A stretch of 64,000 bases of DNA, from assembly GCA_007844125.1 (NCBI GenBank), contig CM017559.1:33137363-33201362 (forward strand). The letters are read 5' to 3'. The notes under the pieces are model-generated. The model saw nothing but the letters and a program-made list of their open reading frames with translations, was not told where the DNA came from and searched no databases. A program made the position numbers and the translations under genes. This document shows, piece after piece, positions 54,640 to 64,000 of the stretch. This DNA is from Sinonovacula constricta. Taxonomy: Eukaryota; Mollusca; Bivalvia; Cardiida; Solecurtidae. The first letter of the stretch is position 1; each line of letters starts with the position of its first letter.

Positions 54640-55475
54640 TAAGATAGATAAGATAAAACTTATTTAGAGTCAGCAAGATTGTAACAAATAACATAAGCTC
54701 TAAATGAGTTTTTACAACTGACTAGTCATGTATTATTTATAATAATTATACAGAGAAAAATGCTATAGTGAGTTAAAAATTGAAATATGTGTCAAGCCAG
54801 GAATGCCTTTAATGTTTCCACAACTGAAAGAAAGCCATTCCACAAAGCTGTCTATAAGATTCTGTTAAAACTGGAGGTCAGGCAATATCTATGCTTAAAC
54901 ATCTTGGCAGTTTTGTGGAGAGTGGGGGTTAAATAAAATCGCATATACTCCTTTAGTTGTAAAGGTTTGTATTTGTTGTTAGAATATGTGTCAGTAATTT
55001 ATATTTCATTTCCTTATTGATAAAACACTGGAATTTAATTAACTAATTATCAATCATTCCATACTTTAATAGTTTCTGAATGTACTGTTTAAAAGCAACA
55101 TCATGCGATCAAACATATTAAATTTTATTCATCAATTATAAGTCCTGCAATTAAGTGGCCCAACTTTAGATGCTTTATTATTATGACTTGGAGTTGATTT
55201 ATGAATCATGATAAAATAATATGCTTGAACCTTTCATTACAAATTGGAGTGTTTTAGCATTGATCTGAGCTGAAAACATGCATTAAATTGTACAGTCTGA
55301 TGTGTATACTAAAAGCATTGTTCAAAATGCTTTTTATTAATTAAATTGCATAATTTCTTATTGTCAATCTAACTTTCTTCAAATGTGCAGGAGCTACTTC
55401 ACAATGTAGGAAGACCAAAGCACATACCAAAAATAATTTCACTGGAAATCTTTGACAAACAGTGTTGTCAGTGTT
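54640..55475. other. AT-rich sequence, nothing recognised
   Basis: No repeat termini, RNA or coding features supported. Confidence 0.4.
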
Positions 55476-55489
55476 TTTCTGACCCAAGG

Positions 55490-55738
55490 ACCAGCCACAA
55501 TAGCTCAGGTGGTAGAGCGTCTGCTTGCGGATTGGGAGTTCATGGGTTTAAATCCAGGCCCGGTCAAACCACAGGCTTTAAAGTTGGTAGTAGTGGCTTC
55601 CTTCCTAACGATCGGGGCTAAGGGGACAGTATAATGGACCTGCAGGGTGCAGTTCCTGGGCACCTCGTAAGTGCCCCTGTGCTAAAATGATAGAAATGTT
55701 GCTGCACTGTATCGGCAAAAATGCCGGCAAATCCCATC
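55490..55738 (+). mobile_element. SINE family A, full-length, perfect 14-bp target duplication
   Basis: TTTCTGACCCAAGG at 55476-55489 and 55739-55752 fixes both ends. The tRNA-like head (CACAATAGCTCAGGTGGTAGAGCGTCTGC, GGGTTTAAATCC) is followed by the conserved family A body, ending GCCGGCAAATCCCATC. Compared with 40879 it has a short deletion after GGGGACAG. There is no poly-A tail; the family's specific 3' end suggests LINE recognition of that end (inference). Two overlapping open frames are accidental. Confidence 0.9.
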
Positions 55739-55825
55739 TTTCTGACCCAAGGGGGATTCTAGATTTTTGTTGTTCCATCCTTCAAGTTAATGGTCTTTTT
55801 CTTTCCAAATAAGACAAAGCTGACC

Positions 55826-56145
55826 ACCGGACCTGGTAGTACAATTGGTAGAGCATCGGCTCCAGGTATGGGAGGTCCCGGGTTCGATCCCGGGCCGCGA
55901 CATACCAAAGTCATAAAAAATGGTAGTGGTATAGCTCCCTTGCTAATGCTTAAGCAAATAAAAGGTAAGTTCCATGACTGGGTGGCCAGGTGTCAGGATA
56001 ATGTGACTGGGTGTGGTGTCATGCGAGGTGTTCACAGCATGCTATACACAGTGAAGGCAGCACTATATCTGCTGCAAGTGGACACTGTCTCCAGATAACT
56101 GAAATACTGTTGGTGGGACAATAAGTCGAATAAACAAAGAAACAA
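55826..56145 (+). mobile_element. SINE family B, full-length, perfect 12-bp target duplication
   Basis: ACAAAGCTGACC occurs at 55814-55825 and 56146-56157. The head has TACAATTGGTAGAGCATCGGC and a perfect GGTTCGATCCC B-box inside a GGTCCCGGG / CCCGGGCC stem. It is the best-preserved head of the family in this window. The body ends GTTGGTGGGACAATAAG..AATAAACAAAGAAAC. It is probably the youngest B copy here. Confidence 0.9.
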
Positions 56146-56157
56146 ACAAAGCTGACC

Positions 56158-57150
56158 TTTCTCTCTTTCAAGTCTGGCTTCCTTTGTCTGCCATTGTTAT
56201 TTAAGAAATAAGGGTCACGGATGAAAGTAAATGATATATATATAATACAAATGCTTCCTAAACTGATTGGATCATTTTTAGATTGGGCCCAAGTAATTTG
56301 AAATCTTTTATTACTCCCCAGTGCTAAAAAGATTTGATAATTATATGATTTTTCTTTTATTGATTCATTTGAAGTAATGCTAACAATAATGGATGAACCA
56401 CAATGATATATATATATATATATATATATACTCGTATATATCATATATTGTAATAATTATGATGAAATTCCAAATTATATATAACTTTAAAGCTAGTATA
56501 GCCACTGTTTATTTAGTGCACCATGCTTGCTTTACAAAAATATACATGTGTAACCTTTGTGCAGTGATGGATTCCACACAAAACAGCATCACCTATGCTC
56601 CTTCAAATTCTATTTCCCACTCACACAAATCTTAACCTTGACAACCATGTTCTTGGTTGTGTCTTTGTGTCCTAAAAGTTCCTGGACTATTCCAATTTTA
56701 GGACATTCCATTGTTACAAAAAAAAAAAAGAAAAGAAAAATTTAACACAGTTGTGTCAACCAATTCTACATTTATGAGACAAATATCAAAGACAACATGC
56801 ACATAATAATTATGTCATCGGCCCAAGTCTTACACCATTTAAGATGATGACGCTATTCTTTTTTTTTAACTTCTGGCTGTATCTATACATTTCACTCTGA
56901 TGTTATCTCCCCCAGGAATAGTTTGGAATACGTTTCTAAAACAAGGGAACTTATTATAGGCTGAGCATTGTAGCAAAATTCATATTAAATTATCAAAATG
57001 GTTACTACCTAGTTCAGCTTCCATCGTTGAGAACAACACAATGTCAACTTGATGAAAGACTGAGTCTGACTCCAGTTTGAGCAAAACTCAGCTTTGAGTC
57101 TGAGATTAAAATTTTATAGTCACAGCTTAAAAATGTAAACTCAGGTATCA
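56158..57150. other. AT-rich sequence with a (TA)n tract
   Basis: (TA)n at about 56406-56431. An A-rich run lies near 56718. No gene supported. Confidence 0.45.
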
Positions 57151-57154
57151 CTGT

Positions 57155-57700
57155 GTTCAGTATAGTGTAGTACTATTATTGTAAATGTATTTCTGTCTTA
57201 AGTATCCCATTGCTTAAATGGGTACCATTATTGTAAATGGGTTTCAGTCTTATGCATTCCATTGCAATTATTGTAAAGGTATTTATATCTTAAGCATGCC
57301 ATTGCTCAACCATTTTGGTGAATGTATTTCTATGTTAAGCATTCAACTGCTCAAATGGTTAGCATTATTGTGAATAGTTTCTATCTTGTGCATTCCATTG
57401 CTCAAATCATTAGCATTCTTGTAAATATGTTTCTATCTTATGCATTCCATTGCTCAAATAATTAACGCATTCCATTGCTCAAATAATTAACATTCTTGTA
57501 AATATGTTTCTATCTTATGCATTCCATTGCTCAAATGAATAACATTATTGTAAATATTTTCTATCACATGCATTCCATGGCTCACATGATTAGCATTCTT
57601 GTAAATATGTTTCTATCTCATGCATTCAATTGCTGAAAGGAGTATCACTATAATGACTATTGTAGATGTATTACTATATTGAGCATTCCATTGCTCAAAC
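57155..57700. repeat. ~51-bp minisatellite, about 10 copies
   Basis: The unit is TTTCTATCTTATGCATTCCATTGCTCAAAT plus AATTAACATTCTTGTAAATATG. It is best preserved from 57380 to 57620. One copy has a local CGCATTCCATTGCTCAAATAATTAA duplication near 57465. Confidence 0.85.
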
Positions 57701-58540
57701 GTCTCCAGTAAGACCTGTAGCATTTTCCTCCTGGTACAAATACAAAATACTGAAAATTCAATAAAGTCTGGCACATGTTGAACAGAGAGATAGAGAGATA
57801 GTAATGGCAATAACTAGAGGGGAATAGTTACAACAGAAAGGATGTTATTAAACACTTAAGTGGTTGGAATACTTGGATTGAAGTTTTCAATGAAATTTGT
57901 ATTGCAGCTTACCAGAATTCATATGAAATTATTTGAAATTTGAAGGATGGCATATAAGGATGTGAAACTGTGAAAGGGTTTTGGACCTTCCAGTGATTTT
58001 TTTTTTCCGGAAGGCTCACTAGATCATTTATAACATATATGAGCACAGTTCAATAATGTTTACATTATTGGTGATCCCAGTTCCCTCAAAATAGGGGGAG
58101 GCAGGTTAGGGAGCATACTATATCACTCGTTGATTGTGTCCTGTTGATTGTGTCCTGTTGATTGTATCTTGTTGATTGTATCTTGTTGATTGAGGATTCA
58201 AAAGCTAGAGGGAGAATAGAGCAGAGGTAGAACCTCTGCTTTTAAAAACAAAGCCCTGCAGATCAATTCTAGTCGGACTTATTTTTATTTAATTTTTTTC
58301 TATTTTTTTCCCATTTTTTTCACTTTGTTTTATACTCTTTCACATTTAAAGTGTTACTTGATTAAACAAGTTAAATAATATTAAAAAGTAAAAAAGTGTT
58401 TTATGAATTTTTTTATTTTTTTTTATACTCTTGATATACTATTGATATTATTTAAATATTGCAAATATGCTTTTTCTTCAACCATTGTTTTAATCTTTTT
58501 ATAAATGGATCTAATTTAAGTTCTGATGTTTCAAGTGTTA
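57701..58540. other. AT-rich sequence with a 14-bp tandem repeat
   Basis: A short 14-bp repeat, GTTGATTGTGTCCT / GTTGATTGTATCTT, about five copies, lies at about 58130-58195. Otherwise there are T-rich tracts and no gene. Confidence 0.55.
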
Positions 58541-58544
58541 AGAA

Positions 58545-58880
58545 AAAGAGGATCTTTTCGTGTTTGCAAATCAGTTTCTATAACTGTCAAGGGAACGCTC
58601 AATATGTGATAAAATGTGATGATCAAAGATCATGCAGTTTCTATAAAACTCAAGGGAACACTTATAATGTGTTATAATGTGATGATCAAGGATTATTTCA
58701 TTCTATAAAAATCAAGGGAACTTTCATAATGTGTTATAATGCGATGATCAAGGATTATGCAGTTTCTATAATCCTCAGTGGATCTTTCACAATGTGTTAT
58801 AATAATATTAATTAAGGATCATGCAGTTTCTATAAAACTCAGGGGATCTTTCATTATATATTGAAATTGTTATGTTCAAG
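58545..58880. repeat. ~63-bp minisatellite, about 5 copies
   Basis: The unit is GATGATCAAGGATTATGCAG plus TTTCTATAAAACTCAAGGGAAC plus TTTCATAATGTGTTATAATG. It degenerates at the right edge. Confidence 0.85.
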
Positions 58881-59185
58881 GATCGTGCCGTGTATGTTAA
58901 ACAAGAGGGAGCTTTGATTATTTTCAGCAAATGCATTGAGACAGAGGGACCATTCATTATTTATAGGCTGGAGGGACTATCCATTATTTTCAACAGAATT
59001 GAAGTAAAAAAGCATGGAATCACATAGACAGAAAGGTTTGCAGAACTGTTGCTACATATCATGTCATGTTGTATTTGTTTTTCTGTATGATTTAGTAGTT
59101 ATTTCTACAGCCTACAGTTCTGTTATAAACAGCAGATTTTGCTACTACCAGTTTGCTTGGTTATTATCTAGGTGTGATTAACAAA
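58881..59185. other. Unique sequence, nothing recognised
   Basis: No supported feature. Confidence 0.4.
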
Positions 59186-59402
59186 GCGGATGATAATGGG
59201 GAGGTGATGGTGAGGATGATAAGTATGATGATGATGATGATGAGTATGAAAATGATGATGATGAAGATGATAGTGATGATGAAGATGATGATGAGTATGG
59301 AAAATGATGATGATGATGTTGTTGATGAGTATGAAGATGATGATGATGATGATGATAATGATGATGCTGATGCTGATAATGATGCTGATGATGATGATTT
59401 GT
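59186..59402. repeat. (GAT)n microsatellite, interrupted
   Basis: GAT triplets with GAG, AAG and GTT interruptions. The 83-codon plus frame and 91-codon minus frame are Met/Asp and Ile/His repeat artefacts. Confidence 0.95.
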
Positions 59403-59739
59403 AAAAATAAAATATAGAAAGTCAATTCCATGATGGCTTCCAAGTGAAATTGATCATTATAAAGTTAGTATAACGTATAGTATAGTATAATGTATAGCGT
59501 ATAGCGGTGAAGTATAGCAAACCTGTCACTTTGCACTTTGTATAATAAATTGCTAATTGTAAGCTTATTATGTGAAGGATTTTAACTTCCAAAAAGCACT
59601 CCCTTGCATTATTCACACCTGTTACTAATTATACACTATATATTGTAAGCTGTTTAGGTTATAGTTTTTTTGGAAGGCAACAGAGTAATCCCATTGATCC
59701 ATCCTCACCACATACAGCATTAATAACTGATTCCAACAA
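59403..59739. other. AT-rich sequence with GTATAGTATA-type short repeats
   Basis: A short cluster of ATAGTATA / GTATAGCG words lies near 59470-59510. No gene. Confidence 0.4.
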
Positions 59740-59940
59740 ATAATGAAAAATAATAATGATTGTAATAATGATAGTTATAATAGTGATACTAGTGATAAAA
59801 TTTAAGATAATTAAAATAATGATACTAATAATGATTATAATTATATTAATTATAATAATTGATATTTATAATATTGATATGATCATTATAATGATGATGA
59901 TGATGATGAATATGGTGATGATGATGATGATGATTAGAAT
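59740..59940. repeat. (AAT)n/(GAT)n microsatellite
   Basis: AT-rich triplet and tetramer tracts ending in (GAT)n at about 59890-59935. Confidence 0.85.
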
Positions 59941-59949
59941 AATTGTACA

Positions 59950-60195
59950 GAATACATCATATCTACTAGTGCACAATGCCAACCCTACATGTATTTGCTG
60001 TACCTGATTGCTGTGCATTATATCTACTGGTGCACAATGCCAACCCTACATGTATTTGCTGTACATGATAGCTGTGCATTATATCTACTGGTGCACAATG
60101 CCAACCCTACATGTATTTGCTGTACATGATAGCTGTGCATTATATCTACTGGTGCACAATGCCAACCATACATGTATTTGCTGTACATGATTACT
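59950..60195. repeat. 61-bp minisatellite, about 4 copies
   Basis: CTGTGCATTATATCTACTGG starts at 60011, 60072 and 60133, exactly 61 bp apart, with a partial copy at the left. Copies are nearly identical, so the expansion is recent. A 60-codon frame shows the same peptide in three successive frames because 61 is not a multiple of 3. Confidence 0.9.
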
Positions 60196-60414
60196 TTTTA
60201 GTGACTTACAATTCTGTTCTTGCTAATTGTTGCTAGACCTTATCATACTGCAGCTGTAACAAGCCCATCTCACTTGGTCACAGCTGTAACATATTGGTTC
60301 CTGGGGACATGTTGGAGCAGAAAAAATGCTACCTTGACATTATTTGTATGTACTGGTAGTTTGGGGAACTTTTATCTCGAGGATTTATATCTTAGTATAA
60401 ATTGAAATAGAACA

Positions 60415-63400
60415 CGAAGACCAGATCAGCCAGAGGACTGATCAGGATCTGCACTATCTGACATGTAGTCCATAAACCCTGGGAACTGTCTGATCAAGAT
60501 CTTCATTATCTGATGTGTAGTCCATAAAACCTGGGAACTGTCTGATCAGGATCTTCATTATCTGATGTGTAGTCCATAAAACCTGGGAACTGTCTGATCA
60601 GGATCTTCATTATCTGATGTGTAGTCCATAAAACCTGGGAACTGTCTGATCAGGATCTTCATTATCTGATGTGTAGTCCATAAAACCTGGGAACTGTCTG
60701 ATCAGGATCTTCATAATCTGATGTGTAGTCCATAAAACCTGGGAACTATCTGATCAGGGTCTGCACTATCTGACATGTAGTCCATAAACCCTGGGAACTG
60801 TCTGATCAAGATCTTCATTATCTGATGTGTAGTCCATAAAACCTGGGAACTGTCTGATCAGGATCTTCATTATCTGATGTGTAGTCCATAAAACCTGGGA
60901 ACTGTCTGATCAGGATCTTCATTATCTGATGTGTAGTCCATAAAACCTGGGAACTGTCTGATCAGGATCTTCATTATCTGATGTGTAGTCCATAAAACCT
61001 GGGAACTGTCTGATCAGGATCTTCATTATCTGATGTGTAGTCCATAAAACCTGGGAACTGTCTGATCAGGATCTTCATTATCTGATGTGTAGTCCATAAA
61101 ACCTGGGAACTGTCTGATCAGGATCTTCATAATCTGATGTGTAGTCCATAAAACCTGGGAACTATCTGATCAGGGTCTGCACTATCTGACATGTAGTCCA
61201 TAAACCCTGGGAACTGTCTGATCAAGATCTTCATTATCTGATGTGTAGTCCATAAAACCTAGGAACTGTCTGATCAGGATCTTCATTATCTGATGTGTAG
61301 TCCATAAAACCTGGGAACTGTCTGATCAGGATCTTCATTATCTGATGTGTAGTCCATAAAACCTGGGAACTGTCTGATCAGGATCTTCATTATCTGATGT
61401 GTAGTCCATAAAACCTGGGAACTGTCTGATCAGGATCTTCATAATCTGATGTGTATTCCATAAAACATGGGAACCATCTGATCAGGATCTTCACTATCTG
61501 ATATGTAGTCCTTAAAACCTGGGAACAGTCTGATTAGGATCTACTCTGTATGATGTGTAGTCCTTAAAATCTGGGAACTGTCTGATCAGGATCTACTCGG
61601 TATGATGTGTAGTCCTTAAATCCTGGGAACAGTCTGATCAGGATCTACTCTGTATGATGTGAAGTCCATAAAACCTGGGAACTGTCTGATCAGGATCTAC
61701 TCTGTATGGTGTGTACTCTATAAAACCCAGGAACTGTCTGATCAGGATCTACTCTGTATGATGTGTAGTCCATAAAACCCAGGAACAGTCTGATCAGGAT
61801 CTACTCTGTATGATGTGTAGTCCTTAAGACCTGGGAACTGTCTGATCAGGATCTACTCTGTTTGATGTGTAGTCTATAAAACCCAGGAACTGTCTGATCA
61901 GGATCTACTCTGTATGATGTGTAGTCCATAAAACCCAGGAACTGTCTGATCAGGATCTACTCTGTATGATGTGTAGTCCTTAAAACCCAGGAACTGTCTG
62001 ATCAGGATCTACTCTGTATGATGTGTAGTCCTTAAAACCCAGGAACTGTCTGATCAGGATCTGCACAATCTGATGTGTAGTCCATAAAGCCTGTGAACTG
62101 TCTGATCAGGATCTACTCTGTTTGATGTGTAGTCTATAAAACCCAGGAACTGTCTGATCAGGATCTACTCTGTATGATGTGTAGTCCATAAAACCCAGGA
62201 ACTGTCTGATCAGGATCTTCTCTGTATGATGTGTAGTCCTTAAAACCCAGGAACGGTCTGATCAGGATCTACTCTGTATGATGTGTAGTCCATAAAGCCT
62301 GGGAACTGTCTGATCAGGATCTGCACTATCTGATATGTAGTCCTTAAAACCCAGGAACTGTCTGATCAGGATCTACTCTGTATGATGTGTAGTCCATAAA
62401 ACCCAGGAACAGTCTGATCAGGATCTACTCTGTTTGATGTGTAGTCTATAAAACCTGGGAACAGTCTGATCAGGATCTACTCTGTATGGTGTGTAGTCCA
62501 TAAAACATGGGAACCGTCTGATCAGGATCTACTCTGTATGGTGTGTAGTCTATAAAACCCAGGAACTGTCTGATCAGGATCTACTCTATATGATGTGTAG
62601 TCCTTAAAACCTGGGAACTGTCTGATCAGGATCTACTCTGTATGATGTGTAGTCCTTAAAACATCTGAACTGTCTGATCAGGATCTACTCTGTATGGTGT
62701 GTAGTCCTTAAAACCTGGGAACAGTCTGATCAGGATCTACTCTGTATGGTGTGTAGTCCCTAAAACCCAGGAACTGTCTGATCAGGATCTACTCTGTATG
62801 ATGTGTAGTCCTTAAAACCCAGGAACAGTCTGATCAGGATCTACTCTGTATGATGTGTAGTCCTTAAAACCCAGGAACAGTCTGATCAGGATCTACTCTG
62901 TATGGTGTGTAGTCCATAAAACCCAGGAACAGTCTGATCAGGATCTACTCTGTATGATGTGTAGTCCTTAAAACTTGGGAACAGTCTGATCAGGATCTAC
63001 TCTGTATGATGTGTAGTCTATAAAACCCAGGAACTGTCTGATCAGGATCTACTCTGTATGATGTGTAGTCCTTAAAACCCAGGAACAATCTTATCAGGAT
63101 CTACTCTGTATGATGTGTAGTCCTTAAAACCCAGGAACTGTCTAATCAGGATCTACTCTGTATGATGTGTAGTCCTTAAAACCCAGGAACAGTCTGATCA
63201 GGATCTACTCTGTATGATGTGTAGTCCTTAAAACCCAGGAACAGTCTGATCAGGATCTACTCTGTTTGATGTGTAGTCTATAAAACCCAGGAACAGTCTG
63301 ATCAGGATCTACTCTGTATGATGTGTAGTCCATAAAACCCAGGAACAGTCTGATCAGGATCTACTCTGTATGATGTGTAGTCCATAAAACCTGGGAACTG

Positions 63401-64000
63401 TCTGATCAGGATCTACTCTGTTTGATGTGTAGTCTATAAAACCTGGGAACTGTCTGATCAGGATCTACTCTGTATGATGTGTAGTCCTTAAAACCTGGGA
63501 ACTGTCTGATCAGGATCTACTCTGTATGGTGTGTAGTCCTTAAAACCTGGGAACAGTCTGATCAGGATCTACTCTGTATGGTGTGTAGTCCTTAAAACCT
63601 GGGAACTGTCTGATCAGGATCTACTCTGTATGATGTGTAGTCCTTAAAACCTGGGAACTGTCTGATCAGGATCTACTCTGTATGATGTGTAGTCCTTAAA
63701 ACCTGGGAACTGTCTGATCAGGATCTACTCTGTATGGTGTGTAGTCCATAAAACCTGGGAACTGTCTGATCAGGATCTACTTTGTATGGTGTGTAGTCCT
63801 TAAAATCTGGGAACTGTCTGATCAGGATCTACACTATCTGATGTGTAGTCCATAAAACCTGGGAACTGTCTGATCAGGATCTACTCTGTTTGATGTGTAG
63901 TCTATAAAACCTGGGAACAGTCTGATCAGGATCTACTCTGTATGATGTGTAGTCCATAAAACCTGGGAACAGTCTGATCAGGATCTACTCTGTATGATGT
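60415..64000. repeat. 52-bp satellite array with higher-order structure, continues past the window
   Basis: The monomer is AACTGTCTGATCAGGATCT plus ACTCTGTATGATGTGTAGTCC plus TTAAAACCTGGG; there are about 69 units in the window. Two subfamilies are spatially separated: a TTCATTATCTG type (about 60415-61500) and an ACTCTGTATG type (about 61530 to the end). In the first, the marker GCACTATCTGACATG recurs at 60451, 60763 and 61179, that is 6 and 8 monomers apart. In the second, TTTGATGTGTAGTCT recurs at 61861 and 62121 (5 monomers). No coding content. Confidence 0.95.

Noticed and set aside
55845..55905. tRNA gene in the well-preserved head of the family B SINE
   Set aside because: The sequence continues into the SINE body and is bounded by the SINE's target duplication; the tRNA fold is incomplete.
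56019..56444. 141-codon minus-strand frame, the longest in the window
   Set aside because: It runs antisense through the family B SINE into a (TA)n tract; no independent coding evidence.
59153..59443. Asp/Met-rich acidic protein
   Set aside because: Direct translation of a (GAT)n microsatellite; the reverse strand is equally open.

Overview
The window is 64 kb of AT-rich (roughly one-third GC by eye) eukaryotic DNA. It looks like intergenic or intronic sequence from an animal genome. The repeats (several tRNA-derived SINE families, TTAA- and TA-flanked miniature transposons, a Mutator-like element with a PHD-like finger, and a MITE with paired GGTCA motifs) resemble those I know from bivalve molluscs. 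Bivalve is my best guess, but it is an inference, not something the sequence proves. There is no bacterial-style gene organisation, and almost every open frame is under 130 codons and lies in a repeat or AT-rich DNA.

Layout. 0-12 kb: AT-rich DNA with two more complex islands (2.9-3.5 and 5.7-6.6 kb), a hAT-type MITE with perfect 8-bp target duplications, two longer inverted-repeat transposons (7.0-7.5 and 7.8-8.9 kb), a SINE and a 30/60-bp minisatellite. 12-19 kb: the 3' end of a dead LINE beside a TTAA-flanked MITE, a 45-bp minisatellite, a MITE carrying nuclear-receptor-like motifs, and a palindromic repeat cluster. A SINE split by a hAT MITE lies at 18.1-18.6 kb. 19-24 kb: an 801-bp insertion with 152-bp terminal direct repeats, then a 40-bp satellite array split by a 344-bp MITE, then a second minisatellite. 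24-44 kb: mostly featureless sequence with scattered SINEs, a palindromic RFX-type X-box in a complex island (29.4-29.7 kb), and a 57-bp repeat open in three frames. 44-50 kb: tandem tRNA-like units, a 35-bp minisatellite and simple repeats.

50-55 kb is the only part with credible protein-coding signal. One candidate exon of an unidentified host gene (51170-51260) has a start codon, a consensus splice donor, and E2F- and CACGTG-type motifs upstream. About 650 bp further on, a 2.5-kb Mutator-like element (51909-54408) has inserted in a dimeric tRNA-like SINE. It keeps a PHD-like finger exon and the C-terminal transposase exons but has lost the catalytic core. 55-64 kb: two SINEs with perfect target duplications, several minisatellites and simple repeats, then a 52-bp satellite with higher-order structure that runs off the end of the window.

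The repeats give a relative chronology by nesting: SINE then hAT MITE (18 kb), satellite then MITE (21 kb), SINE then tandem tRNA-like units (43 kb), SINE then MULE (52-54 kb). No CRISPR array, operon, rRNA gene or convincing free-standing tRNA gene was found.
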